DNA of 64,000 nucleotides from Rhizophagus irregularis (GCF_026210795.1 NC_089456.1:1738501-1802500); one strand, 5' to 3'; counted from the first letter of the stretch, positions 38,892 to 50,502 are shown. The notes: generated by a model not told the origin, from the letters alone. Program-made: numbers and translations.

Positions 38892-39071
38892 CTAATTTTA
38901 ACTTCAGCATCAGTTCTAAACATAGCTCCAGAGGACTTACCTACCCATCAGATAACAGCAGTAGGAATTGCATCAGCATCAAATACTGCTGTTATCAGCG
39001 AACTTGGTGTACAAGTTGAATGTACAATTTCTGATTATTTATCAAAAGAGAAGGCAGTTGAACTATATTGA
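38892..39071 (+). CDS. Unrecognised 3'-terminal exon candidate
   Basis: After TTCTAG at 38886-38891 there are 60 open codons ending in TGA: LILTSASVLNIAPEDLPTHQ and onward to SDYLSKEKAVELY. The composition (Ala/Val/Ile-rich with balanced codons) contrasts with the surroundings. It may pair with the exon-like stretch at 37845-37990. No family recognised. Confidence 0.35.
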   Translation, partial: LILTSASVLNIAPEDLPTHQITAVGIASASNTAVISELGVQVECTISDYLSKEKAVELY

Positions 39072-39532
39072 TCCGCAAATTGGTGAAAAATGTATTTATT
39101 ACGAATTTAAAATGTATTTAATCATTTATTGTGCGGTATTTATTTATCAATTAAGGATTTGTATTTACCAATTAATGATTTGTATTTACTTTAAATATAC
39201 ATATATTTTTTTAATTTAATGCAAATTTAACGAATTTAAATTTAATATAAATTTAACACGTTATTTAAGAACCCAAAAGTCTCTTATAGTAAGGTGAATG
39301 TTGAAGAAGAGTATCCTGTTAAATTCAGAAAACCTTTTCATCCTCGTCCCTAAAAGCGTAGTTTCTATTGTTTCTAATAATAATAAAATTTGGGATAATT
39401 TATTTATAGACAATTGGCTTATGGTCCAGTCCAGGACAAATTCGACTTACTGGACTGGACCTAGACAAATATATATTATTTTAATAATTTGTTATAAAAG
39501 CTAACAAATACACTATTAAATATTTTTATGTT

Positions 39533-42500
39533 TCATATAAAATACATAGGGTAATTTTTGAGATTTTCGTGCACCTTTGGTAATCTTGTTGTACCCTCCG
39601 AAGTGGTTAAATACATTTGTGCCCGGGTGCAAGTTAGACGTGCATATTTTAAAGGTGTTGGAATGCTAATACTGGATGAAGTAGGCTGGAAGTTATAGCA
39701 TAATGCATTACTTAAGGATTGGAACTGATCTATTGTTAATTTAATATCATCATAAAGTATAGTATAATGAGATGGACGTGCTGTTCCTTGATTTGCATAG
39801 TGTGACTGGAGATAAAAGTCGTTAAGTGTGGGGTGAGTAATTTTTTTGTCAACAACCGTTCCAACAAGACAGTTTCCATTTCTGTCGGCTTCATTTTTAT
39901 TTTGGGGATTTATTGGGAAAATTCTCGTATGATGACGTTTACCGACGACTGCAAAAATGATCTTTGGCTCGTAAGGCTTGTTACCTTGCCGGAACTCAGC
40001 GCATGCTTCCTTAATCTTGGGAAGTTCAAACCGGAGCAATCTCTCAAACTGGGATTCGCCAACACCATTACGGTACATAATAATGCACGGTGGAAGAAGC
40101 AGTGTTTCACCTTTCTTGATGTTTCTTTTTTTCCTCTGATGGTCGCAATATTCCTTCAAGATTTCTATTATCATTTTATCAATTTTAAGGATCTCTTCCT
40201 TGCCAGAGCGCTCTTGATCCTGATATTTTGTAACAAAACGACCAGCTTGATTGTCAAGTGAGCCAGCAACAGCGCAGATGGAACTACCATATTTATCCTT
40301 AGGATGGGTTGTACTAGCACCAAGAAAGAGCACTTCTTCTCCATTAGGAAGACGGAGTTTATCTTCTGGTAGAGTAGAATTTACACCACCAAGTTTAATG
40401 TTCATTTTCATAGCAAGGTTGGCACAATATTGTGGGTTACAGAAGTTTCTCTTGGAATCTAAGCTTACACATTGCGAAAGACATCCTATATAAGTGTCCA
40501 TAACGCGTTTGATTATTTCGTAAAGTTCGGTATTTATTGGCGACTTTTCGCCGGGAATAATGAAGAGTATCATTTGCGGCGGTTTGTTAAGTCTTTTTTC
40601 TGCATCTATATAAGCTTGCTTTACACTATCAGGTCCCCTATATTGTAGGTAATGAATAGCCGGCATATTTTCTGTTACTTTTGCTATTTTCATCCCTTGT
40701 AATTCGCATTGCCTTGCGAGACTTTTGATAAAATTAATAGCTTCTGATTTAGGCATCCAATTACTTTGTTCAAAAATAACTACATGCCAAAATTCGAGGC
40801 GTTCACCGCTCTCGATAAACTTGACATCTTTGAGATTCCATTGACCATTTACGGGTTTCATAGTGTATCCCGCATATTTAATGCCTGTAGACTCAATTAT
40901 ACGTGCATCAACTTTGGTCAGGTTGGGCATAACTTCCATACCAATATTTGTAGGATCATTCTGTAGCTGCAGTATTTCTTGTGCACCCTTGATCGTTTCT
41001 TTTTCATTCACGTAGGGTCTCATCTTGGCAGCCAAAATAATTTCTCCTCGTTGTCTTCCTGTCAAATTCTTGTTGATATAACGTTGCCCTTCAATAATTT
41101 TACAAAATTCAATCGGCCATGCAATTTGTGTGTCATCGTCACTCAATATTTGAACAAAGAGCTTTGTTGGCTTCCGGGATTGATCCTTGTTCTTTAAGTA
41201 TTCTTCAATCTGGTTCTTGAAGTATTCCTCAAGTGGAAATGTTTCACTCGAATCTGTCCTTGGTTTATATTTGAAAGAAGCTACTTGTTTAGTATTTAGA
41301 AGCTTTCTAATACGTCTTTCAGTTTGAACAGGTTTCCCATTTGCAGTTTGCACATGTTGAGGGCGAACAAGCAAGCCCCTGAGTACATCGTTAATCTTCT
41401 TCAGTACCGGGAAATTGAAATAACTAGGAAGGTTTCGAAACTTTGGATAAAGATATTGGAGAAGAAAATCATCCAGATTTAATGGTTGATAAAAAGTGGT
41501 GATTGTAGGATTTACATTAATGAACAAGCTTCCTTGACCTGGTCTTACAGTTGAAAACCATCCAGTCCAAAATTCGACACCACCATTAATTATTTTTTTG
41601 TTTCCTTTGTCATATATTGAACTTTTTCCGGATTGAATGTAACTTTCACTTTCTGTCCCTACTTTATGGATTAGAGCGTTGAGAACGTTAAAAGCTTCGT
41701 CGCTGAAGAAGTCCCATTCAAACTCTTCTCCGTTAATGTATTTCTCCAGTTGAGTTAACTCGATGACGGTGTCTAAGCGGTTAATTTTTACCTTGTATCG
41801 AGTAGAATCTCCATCATCAAGGTTTTGTATATCTTTAATCTTAATTTCTACTTCCTTAACGGTTGGATTTGAAACGTCCAATTCATCAAATCCCAGATAA
41901 TCCGTTGTGTAGAGAGCGGAACCACCATCATATGCGATAACTACGCCTTGAAACCAATCCTCATTTTTGAAACAAAATTCTTTAAGAACTCTGCGTCGAA
42001 TATTCTTTCCATAGTCTGATATTTCACGCTTGATGTCATTTTCAATGACCTTATCAATAGGATTGATCTCAATGTTGTACTTGAGAAATTTATCGTATTT
42101 GGAGATTGTTGTCACCTCGAAGCTATTGGCCTTCACTTTAATAGGTCGTCCTTCTTTTCCAAATCCTTCCCGTTTAAGGATAGGAACAGGAGGATCGTCG
42201 AATTGCGGCATATCCTCCAGCGTAGAGTATGATCTTCTAATTTTTGGTTGTGTTACTTCTTTTTCTAATTTCTTGTTCAAATTTTCTTTTGTTAAAATAT
42301 ACCCGATTAAACCTAAAGAATAATCACGTTCTCTACCATCAATTTTTAAACTTTTATTCTTTGTAGATAGAGTAGATAGAATACAAATATGTAAATCTAT
42401 TTCAATATTTGTTAAAGGGTTAGATTTACTATGATATATATGAACATTAATAGATTCATTATCCCATCCTACTAATTTAATAATATTAACAGGTTCATAA

Positions 42501-45457
42501 TTGGTTGAAGAATAATATGCATGAACGGAAATAGTGTACCCTTGAGATAATGGAAAAGATGTTTTTATGTAATAGTTTGACTTATCAGGTTGTATTGTAA
42601 TAGATTCTTTGACACAATCAACTTGAAGTTCTTGATTATTTAGACTAAGTACCGGAAATTTTGAGGGATTTCCAACAATCATCCATAAAATATAACATCT
42701 TGTTATATCAATACTTGTTTCTTTCAATGTTTTGATTATTGCATAAAATCTATTAAAATTATATAATCCAAAATTAACACAAATCTCTTCTAATTTTATA
42801 TTATCTTCTGAAATTATTGATCCAAATACTTCATAATCTTCACTTTCCAATACTGATTCTGAATTTAAATTTATACGTTTATAATGCACAATATTATTAC
42901 TATCTAAATCTTTCAAATCAGTAATACCCGTCATTATGATTTTAAAATCATTTTTTAATATATCATCAATTTTTCTTTGTTGTTCAACTTTTAGAATTTT
43001 ATATAATGGAATTATATTATCAAATTCAATAATTTCAAAATTATTATTCGTATTTTGAATCCAATTGGACAAATCATTCTTTTCCATATTTTTCCCTTCT
43101 CGCGTTAAAGAAGTAGTATTAGATAATATATTTTTAAGAGACCTTCCCAAAACAATTCTTTGTGGAAATAAATGACCATATTCATTAAAAATATCTTGTA
43201 AAGCTTTTAAAGGATTTATACTATTAAGAGAATTTTCTATTAATTGTTCAAATTCTTTTGTGGGTTTTATATGATCCTCATTTAATAGAATTTCATATCG
43301 TTCATATTTAAATAAATTATAAATATGATCATTATAATTTTTAATATCACTATTATTAATGAATGGAAAATTATTTAAATTTTTAATCGAAAAAATTTTG
43401 TTAGAGATTAAAATAACTTCCAAATTTGTTGATGGTTTAATCATTTTTGAATAAGCATTATCACTTAATTTGACTATAGGAATTTCATTAAAATTAATGG
43501 CAATTTTCTTACTAATTTTTGTTTCATAATCTTGATTAATTATTAATCCTTTAAAGAGATCAAAATTATTGGTCCATTTCACTATATTATCATATATCGC
43601 ATCTCCAACCCAATCTTCTAAACTTAATTTTTCATTAAAATTCACAATTCCAGGTTGTTTTTCGTTGAGGTCCTCTATTGATGATAACTTATTTTGTCTT
43701 AATTGAGAAATGGGAATAAGGTCATAAGAAATTATATCAATCATTTTATTTTGATATAAATTATTCATCCATTCAATCAATTTTTCATGAGTATTTAACT
43801 CTTCTCCATCCAATGTTACTATTTTTGGTAAAAGATTCAAGTCGAATAAATTATTATATTGAATTTTCGTAGAATATTTTGATGAATTATACGCACAGGA
43901 TAAATAAAATTTTAAAATATCACTTTGTGTTCGAGTAGTTGAACTAAATTCTTTGATAAATAATTTACCACCAACTAAAATTTTCCTTGCAACGAAATGA
44001 TCAGATGTAAATGACTCGTTATCATCAAAAAAATTTTCCATCAAGTCACCTTTATAAGTAATTTCAGCAATTGGAAAATTAATACATGTATCAACTGGTC
44101 GTAAATCATTCATGTTAATATTAATATATACGATAGGTTTTTCTTCGTATAAATTTATATTTAATTCTCCATCTTCAATAAAAATCTCCTTCATACTTGG
44201 TCTTATATTATCTTCAGTTAAAATTAATTCATAATTCAATTTAAATTTTTTAATAATTTGTTGTTTTGTTAATAAATCATCAAATATTTTAAATCGTAAA
44301 TTCAATTGAGATAATATTTCATGAACTTCATTAATTTCAGGTCTTATTCCTGGATTATTATGCCAACATTTTTGATAAAGCTCCAGATATTCCAAAGGTG
44401 TATCCTCAGTTGGGTCCTCTCTTTTTCCATTTACAATTCCAATAACTATTTGAGCTAAATTAAATACCCCTGATCCATGATAAAAAAAGGGAGGATGTCC
44501 ACTTGATAATTCCCATAAAAGAACACCCAGACTATAAATATCAGATCTCATATCTAACTCATAACTTGGATTATGAACATGTTGTGGTTCAACATAAACA
44601 ATATTATCAGATACTGATGATGTAGCATCTACTGCTAATAATCCAAAATCCGTAATCATTAATTTACCATTTTTAATTAATATAGAATATGCGTGCTTGA
44701 AGATAGTACAATAATTAATATTAGATAAGAATGTAATAAAGACGATAAAAGAAAAAAAAATTTCTTTTTTTTTTCTTACCAAATTTCCATGAATTATCAG
44801 TTCAGAATGTAAAACCATTAATCCTTGAGTAATATCCAATGCCATTTGAATTTTATCATTCCATTGTAGTGTATTAAAATTATTTTCCAAGTAATCTCTT
44901 AAATTTCCTTCGTTAACATATTCCCATACTAAAAAATAATTGTTATTTGAATCTATAAAACAAATATAAATATAATTTAATATATTAACGATATTATCAG
45001 GAAATATTAAAAAGTGCTATTATTTGAATTTCTAACACGTTCAATAACTGAAAATTTTGTTAATAATAAAATTTATAAACCTTTCGTTAACCCAAAAAAA
45101 CGGTTGATATTTGAATGATTAATATTATGAAAAGCTTTTAACTAATATATAATTAAATTAGAATGTATTATATTAATAATTTTTAAAAGTTTTAATTGTA
45201 ATTTTTTTTTATAACAAATATTAATAACAAATATTATTATTATTATTATTATTATTATACCTTTTTACCTTTGTAATAAATTCTTTAAAATCATTTTCAG
45301 TAATTTTTACATTATTCAAATTTTTTATTGCTACAGTAATTTTTGGATTATTCAAATTTGCTTTTTTAAAAGTTCTATTTGTTCCTTCTTCAATTTCTTT
45401 TAATTCATTATAAACAAAATAATCGTTATCATTTATCCATTCTTTTAAAAATTTCAT
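39533..45457 (-). CDS. Pseudokinase - MACPF/DUF7431-like - Argonaute fusion
   Basis: Four exons: 45269-45457, 45081-45141, 44780-44952 and 39533-44695, giving 1861 residues. The third intron (84 nt) has no stop and keeps frame, but GTAAG and CAAG borders and the paralogue show it is spliced. Residues ~1-272 are a kinase fold: AIK at 43-45, DFG at 157-159, DIYSLGVLLWELSSG later. The catalytic loop is HGNL (138-141) instead of HRDL and the Gly-rich loop is degenerate, so it is probably inactive. Residues ~275-960 are the central domain with EYGHLFPQRIVLG near 644, shared with the neighbouring MACPF-like gene. Residues ~980-1861 are a complete Argonaute (N, PAZ, MID, PIWI). MID keeps the Tyr/Lys/Gln/Lys 5'-phosphate pocket (YEIIKR, SQCV, NIKLGG). 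PIWI has GASTTHP (Ser1602 for Asp) and YRNG (Asn1684 for Asp), with Glu and His1784 kept, so slicing should be lost. Likely binds small RNA without cutting. Confidence 0.85.
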
Positions 45458-45941
45458 AGTTTATTTTCGAATTTTTTTTACATTAGGACGTTAGGGTCGT
45501 TAGGTTGTACGAATTACGAGAGTTTTATGATTTACTCTTAAACACGTGAAATTCGCGTGATAATAGTATATTTTAAGCAAAACCCATCTTGTATTTTCAT
45601 CCAATTAAATTTCAATGTGAATTCTCTGCGAGAGTTTTTTATTAAAACCACAAACGACACGCCACTATTATAAATAAATTATATTGTTTAATCAAACGAA
45701 GAATTTATTGAAACAGTACGTGAAACTGAATTATAAAAGTATTATTTTTTTTGTAATAACTAATAAGTAAAAAAAAAGTCAAAAATAAATGACAATAAAG
45801 AAAGTGGGACAAAAGAATAAATTAAATGCAGTACAATAATTTTTATTATTTATATATTAATCTAATTCATAATTTAATCACGACTTTCTTGATTCTTGAT
45901 TTCCGATTCATGAATCTTACCGTGAGACTAATACTTTTATA
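45458..45941. promoter_or_regulatory. Upstream region of the kinase-Argonaute gene
   Basis: About 480 bp between two minus-strand genes. It shares short words with the upstream region of the paralogue at 62.84 kb (for example GGTTGTAC followed by GAATTA), which may be remnants of a common promoter. No defined TATA box picked. Confidence 0.3.
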
Positions 45942-46724
45942 TTACTTGCTACCTGAACAATTGCACTTGCAACAATTGGAACTATAATGAGCTATGGTAT
46001 TATAGCATCCTTTTGAATAACAATATTCGCCATCTGAAATAATAAAAATTATAACATTGAGATTTCAGGAAAGTGAAATTTCCCTAATAATTAATAATTA
46101 CGTACCCTTACTACCAGTACAATTGCAATGACTTCTGCACTTATAATAATTGGAAATATAATGAGCTATGGTATTATAGCATCTTTCTGAATAACAATAG
46201 TTGCCATCTGAAATAATAAAAATTACAACATTGAGATTTCAGGAAAGTGAAATTTCCCTAATATTTAATAATTACGTACCCTTACTACCAGTACAATTGC
46301 AATGACTTCTACATTTATAACAATTGGAACTATAATGAGATATGGTATTATAGCATCCTTTTGAATAACAATAGTTGCCATCTGAATAATAAAAATCATA
46401 ACATTGAGATCATTGAGATTTCAGGAAAGTGAAATTTCCCTAATATTTAATAATTACGTACCCTTACTACCAGTACAATTGCAATGACTTCTGCACTTAT
46501 AATAATTGAAAATATAATGAGCTATGGTATTATAGCATCTTTCTGAATAACATTATTCGCCATCTGAAATAATAAAAATTATAACATTGAGATTTCAGGA
46601 AAGTGAAATTTCCATAATTACGTACCTTAACCGGAACAATTGCAATGAGATTTGCACTTATAACATTTAGAACTACAATGAGCTATAGTATTATAACATC
46701 CATTTGAATAACAATAGTTGCCAC
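45942..46724 (-). CDS. Tandem-exon Cys-rich repeat protein (5' end not found)
   Basis: Five tandem exon units, each bounded by (TTT)CAG or TAG acceptors and GTACGTAA or GTTAAG donors, all phase 1: 46632-46724, 46462-46563, 46280-46381, 46106-46207 and 45942-46033. Each encodes about 33 residues of the type DGNYCYSxxCYNTIAHY followed by SNCYKCRSHCNCTGSK, with up to eight Cys. The last unit ends GSK-stop. Unit 2 (46462-46563) has an in-frame TAA directly after GE, so the chain is broken unless that exon is skipped, which phase would allow. The first unit needs an upstream phase-1 exon, probably with a signal peptide, which I could not find. Likely a secreted disulfide-rich peptide family; function unknown. 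Confidence 0.6.
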
Positions 46725-47654
46725 CTAATTAATAGAGAAACGAATGAGCATAACAGCTAGCGATTTATATCTCAGTATCAGAACTTATTCATATTTAAAA
46801 TATTGTTAAAAGATAAATAAAAAAATTCCACGTCCTAACTCTTTCTTTTTTTTATTTAATATATTCATTCAGTGAGTATAAAGGAACAAGATGATGAGTC
46901 ACGCACATTAATTTAAAGCGATATTCAAATGAATTAATTTATTTAGAACAGAGATTAGATTATCTAAAAAGTTTAGATTATAGTACATCGAGGTCATAAT
47001 AGAAACTGGCAATATAAACTACAAGTCATTTCCATAATTTTTATAAATCAGTTTTTGTAAAGGTTGTTTATTAAATCTAACACGGTCAAACATTCCTTAT
47101 GAGCCTTCTCATTTGTGAAGCCTGAATATTCATAACATTTTACATTTTCTTACTAACCAATTATAATTGTAGAATCATTATTAAATGTTTATATATAATT
47201 GCATTTAAATTTCCTGAAAAGATTTTTTCATTTGATACAGTACATGGAATCAGAAGTTTCCGATAGAAGTTTTATAAACAAAAAAAGAAAATGATTTGGA
47301 TCGACAATAAAAGCCTAACCATGATAAGCGTATTAGGTAAGATAATGATTGCAGAATAATACAACATACCTGAAATAACTTGTATGCAATCAGGTCATCG
47401 ACACCAAACTACAACATCCACATATCAGCAATATCTCCCTCCGACCCCGCCACATAGCATAGTCGTCTTCAAATCCTAACGTCAAAAACAATTAAATAGT
47501 TTTAACATCCTTATCACTTCATACCTAACAGTATTTACGTATATACCATTAGTGAAAGAAAAATACGGGTCATTTCAATTTTGACTTGATTGATAATTAC
47601 GATATATTAAATATGTAATAAATTCTTATTTATATAAAGTAAATATTAACTTTA
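46725..47654. other. Intergenic with direct-repeat arm
   Basis: No supported gene; should contain the missing 5' exon of the Cys-rich gene. 47171-47305 is one arm of a direct repeat that flanks the second Myb-like gene. Confidence 0.45.
47171..47305. repeat. Direct repeat arm 1 flanking Myb-like gene 2
   Basis: Matches 48857-48975 in the same orientation: AGAAT(C/T)ATTATTAAATGTTT, TTTCCTGAAAAGAT, CCGATAGAA and TTTATAAACAAAAAAAG, ending at TCGAC. A further matching piece lies at 47341-47378 versus 49142-49178 (ending CCTGAAATAA). Confidence 0.8.
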
Positions 47655-48387
47655 TTAAAATTTATCCAAAAAATTGAAATCTTTATAAGTAACATTTATA
47701 TCTTCATTTTGATGAAACGTTATTTTAATTTCGGAAGGACCTTGGCTGGTATTCTGATGTAGTTGTCTTCTCTGTCGTCTTTCTTGTGAATGCCAAAAAT
47801 TCTTTACTTTATTTTCGGTTCGTAATTTGCCAAATTTATCTTTCATCTCCAGAATTAATTTTTTCCAAGGGATTTTATCAGCAGATGGATTTTGAATTTT
47901 ATATTTTTTAACCCATTCGATCATGTATAATTTCTCAATCTCATCAAAAGGATCGCGACACACTAGAAAAATCATTTTTAAATCAAATTATAATAAATTA
48001 AGAAAAATTTTAAAAGATAAAATGTACTTACGACGTGGATCGAGATTATTTGTCCAACTAAAATTATAAATAAATAATAATAAATTTTTTTAAAGAAAAA
48101 AAAATTTTTTAAAATTAATTATGATAAAAATGAAATAATAATACCGTTGACGAATCCTTTTTGGGGTAATTCGTTTATTCATTTTTTCACTAACTAAAGT
48201 ATTGCAATTGGGAAGATGTCCAAATACTTTCATATATTTTTTAATCTCATCATCATCCTACAAGAAAATTTTTTTTTAAAAAAAGAAAGAAATAATAATT
48301 TAAGAAATTTTTTTTCATTTTTTTTTTAAAAAAAAAAAATTTGGGACATACTTCTTGATTAAAACGTAATCTTGTTTGTTTATCCAT
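47655..48387 (-). CDS. Myb/SANT-like DNA-binding protein, paralogue 2
   Basis: Same four-exon structure as the 34.6 kb copy: 48352-48387, 48145-48257, 48032-48057 and 47655-47962, 160 residues from MDKQTRLRFNQE. The two Myb-like repeats are nearly identical to paralogue 1 (FGHLPNCNTLVSEKMNKRI, IEWVKKYKIQNPSADKIPW). The tail after FWHS diverges completely (QERRQRRQLHQNTSQ instead of KKRQKGRNPSG), so selection seems confined to the DNA-binding part. It is bracketed by direct repeats about 1.7 kb apart. Confidence 0.75.
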
Positions 48388-49404
48388 TTTTTTTTTTTTT
48401 TGAGATTTTTTTTTTTAAAGGAATCACTCCCATTTTATAGACTTTTTGAATAGTAATCGTAGTACACTTTATAATCAGCAATATTACGTAGTATTATATA
48501 ATTATATTTCCTTGATAGGGTAAGGAAGAAAAAGAAGGAAACAGATAGAATGTTTTAAATGTACACTATTCTATTTTCTTTTACTATATTATCGAGAGAG
48601 TTGTAGAAAACCGGTTTACGTTTGTTTCAAGTTTCCTGACTTTGACAGATTTGACGCCAAGATATTATTTTTAGTAAATAATGAAAGAAAATTATGCGTG
48701 CCCATTTGGCGTAGTTTGATAAGAAATTTTTCTAAAGAAGTTTCTAGAAATTATATATGGTAATAGATAGAAAAAAAGAAACTTAAAGAACCTGAATAAG
48801 TTATTCATAGTATTTTATATGTTCTTTCTTCAATGTGATTTTTTTATATTGTATGTAGAATTATTAAATGTTTATTACAAAGTTGCATTTAAGTTTCCTG
48901 AAAAGATATCATTTTGGAATAGAATCTCCGATAGAAAGTTTTTATAAACAAAAAAAGGGAATGATTTTGATCGACATGTGTGACTCATGAATGTATTTCA
49001 AGAACAAAAGCAAGTAATCGTTATTTTGTAATTGTTCAGTACAGTACAGTATATGCATAAACAATTTAACAGATAAGGGCGGAGCACTTTGAATATCTTA
49101 GTATGTTAAAGCATTAGGACTTTGTGAAATTGTATTATATGAGATAATCATTGCAGGATAATCATATGCCTGAAATAAATATTCAAGTGTGGCATCCAAT
49201 AAAAAGTTTTATCTCATCTATCACCCTGCTGATGGTGTTTCGGAATTGTTTATATTAATTTAATAAATATTTACTTGTGAAAAAAGATGAAATTCACAAA
49301 ATAATAAATGCATAATAAATATTAGTCATTATTTACTTTACTACGGTGAAAGATTTTAAAAGAAGGTTTGTTCTCTTAAATAGATAAAAGATGATGAAAT
49401 TTTA
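48388..49404. other. Intergenic, no supported gene
   Basis: Apart from the direct-repeat arm there is only AT-rich spacer. The short upstream region of Myb-like gene 2 has poly-T/poly-A runs. Confidence 0.45.
48857..48975. repeat. Direct repeat arm 2 flanking Myb-like gene 2
   Basis: Partner of 47171-47305; see that entry. Direct repeats on both sides of the gene point to duplication of a unit containing it, or to recombination between dispersed repeats. Confidence 0.8.
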
Positions 49405-50251
49405 CAGTAAGAACTCGATATAACGAACCTTCCATTCAGGTGATTTACTTTACAGAGTTAACGTTAACGCTATCACGTGCAAGTGCATAACCTAAACTCT
49501 GGTAGGATGTACATACCCCACTGTTCGTTAAGGACGTCCACCTGGGTATACTGTATAATTATGCATTAATGCATTAACATAAAAATGGATATAAAGCGGT
49601 CCCTATAAAAAAAGAATGTCCGGAAATTTTCATTAGAAAATGTCCGGGTGTCCGGAAAATGTCTAGAAAAATGCAATATTCCGGACGCCGATACATTGTG
49701 AACTCCGGAAAATGTCCAAAAAATGTCTAGGAGGGCTCGAGCCTGGCGTCCTAAAAGTGTCCGGAATATCGACGACAATTTCCGGACATTCCTTTTTTAT
49801 GGGGGGCTGCGCTGGATAATGCCGGAAAAGACTAAGTTAATTCCGGCTGGAATTAGAATGGTATTTTTATCAATTATCACGAATAAATAAATATAACTAG
49901 TTTATGATAAACGAACTTCGTTAGCGAAATTTATAATAAAATCGGTATATAGTGATAAAGTTAATTATAAACGGTTTTGGTTTGCTATGGGTATTGACGT
50001 CCTTGGAAACTTTCAATAACTTTTTATGGAATTTAGACTCCTCCATTTCCTTCCAATTCCAATTCTTCCAATATTCCAATGATTTTTAATCCATATTAAA
50101 TTATATATCCATATATATTTTTTTTATGTTCTTAGAAGCTTCCAATAAAAATTTATTGGAATTGGAATAAGCATTGGAATTAGAAGTTGGAAAGTTCCAA
50201 AATGCTTCCAACCTTCCAGTGAACATCACTTGCTATATCGAGTTATGACTG
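49405..50251. mobile_element. Non-autonomous Tc1/mariner/pogo-like element with TA target duplication
   Basis: The left end is TA|CAGTAAGAACTCGATATAAC at 49405. The right end ends CGAGTTATGACTG|TA at 50251. Read inward, the right terminus is CAGTCATAACTCGATATAGC, matching the left with three differences in 20 bases, and both ends are flanked by TA. The 847-bp interior has no transposase ORF. A second element is nested at 49601-49804. Words such as TTCCGGC/GGAATTA near 49830-49855 recur inside the element at 56.65 kb. Confidence 0.65.
49601..49804. mobile_element. 204-bp MITE with 28-bp TIRs, nested
   Basis: The left terminus from 49601 starts CCCTATAAAAAAAGAATG and continues GTCCGGAAATT. The right terminus, inverted from 49804, starts CCCCATAAAAAAGGAATG and continues the same way: 26 of 28 positions match. 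The interior has five further copies of TGTCCGGAA or TCCGGA-type words. The minus ORF across it (49566-49778) is an artefact of the element. Confidence 0.8.
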
Positions 50252-50254
50252 TAT

Positions 50255-50502
50255 ACATCATTGAAAATACATATCTGATTCAAATTTACCATCAGATAAA
50301 ATTTTTTTTAATAATAAAAAATACTTTACTCATGAAAAAAGAATGTTTATTGATAATATTACATTATCAATTTGATGTGCGATTTGAATTACTTCCAAAT
50401 GAATTAGAGTCCTTTTTTATAAATTGGACAAAAACGCATACTATGAAAACCACTTTTTCTTGTGATCCTTTGATAGTGAATTTTGAAAAGAAGATTAGGT
50501 AA
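50255..50502 (+). pseudogene. F-box/LRR family C-terminal fragment
   Basis: The in-frame stretch ends RFELLPNELESFFINWTKTH and then TFSCDPLIVNFEKKIR. LLPxELESFFIxWT is a signature I associate with the C-terminal part of Rhizophagus F-box-like proteins. There is no 5' part: the fragment abuts the right end of the element at 49405-50251. Short, truncated and isolated, so treated as a pseudogene. Confidence 0.5.

Noticed and set aside
39833-42323. Several plus-strand ORFs of 66-142 codons
   Set aside because: Antisense shadows of the Argonaute coding sequence.
44697-44779. Reading through the third intron of the kinase-Argonaute gene as coding
   Set aside because: It inserts 28 residues between the HGNL loop and the following strand, has GTAAG and CAAG borders, and the paralogue has an intron at the same place.
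49566-49778. 70-codon minus ORF
   Set aside because: Covers the nested MITE exactly and is made of its TCCGGA repeats.
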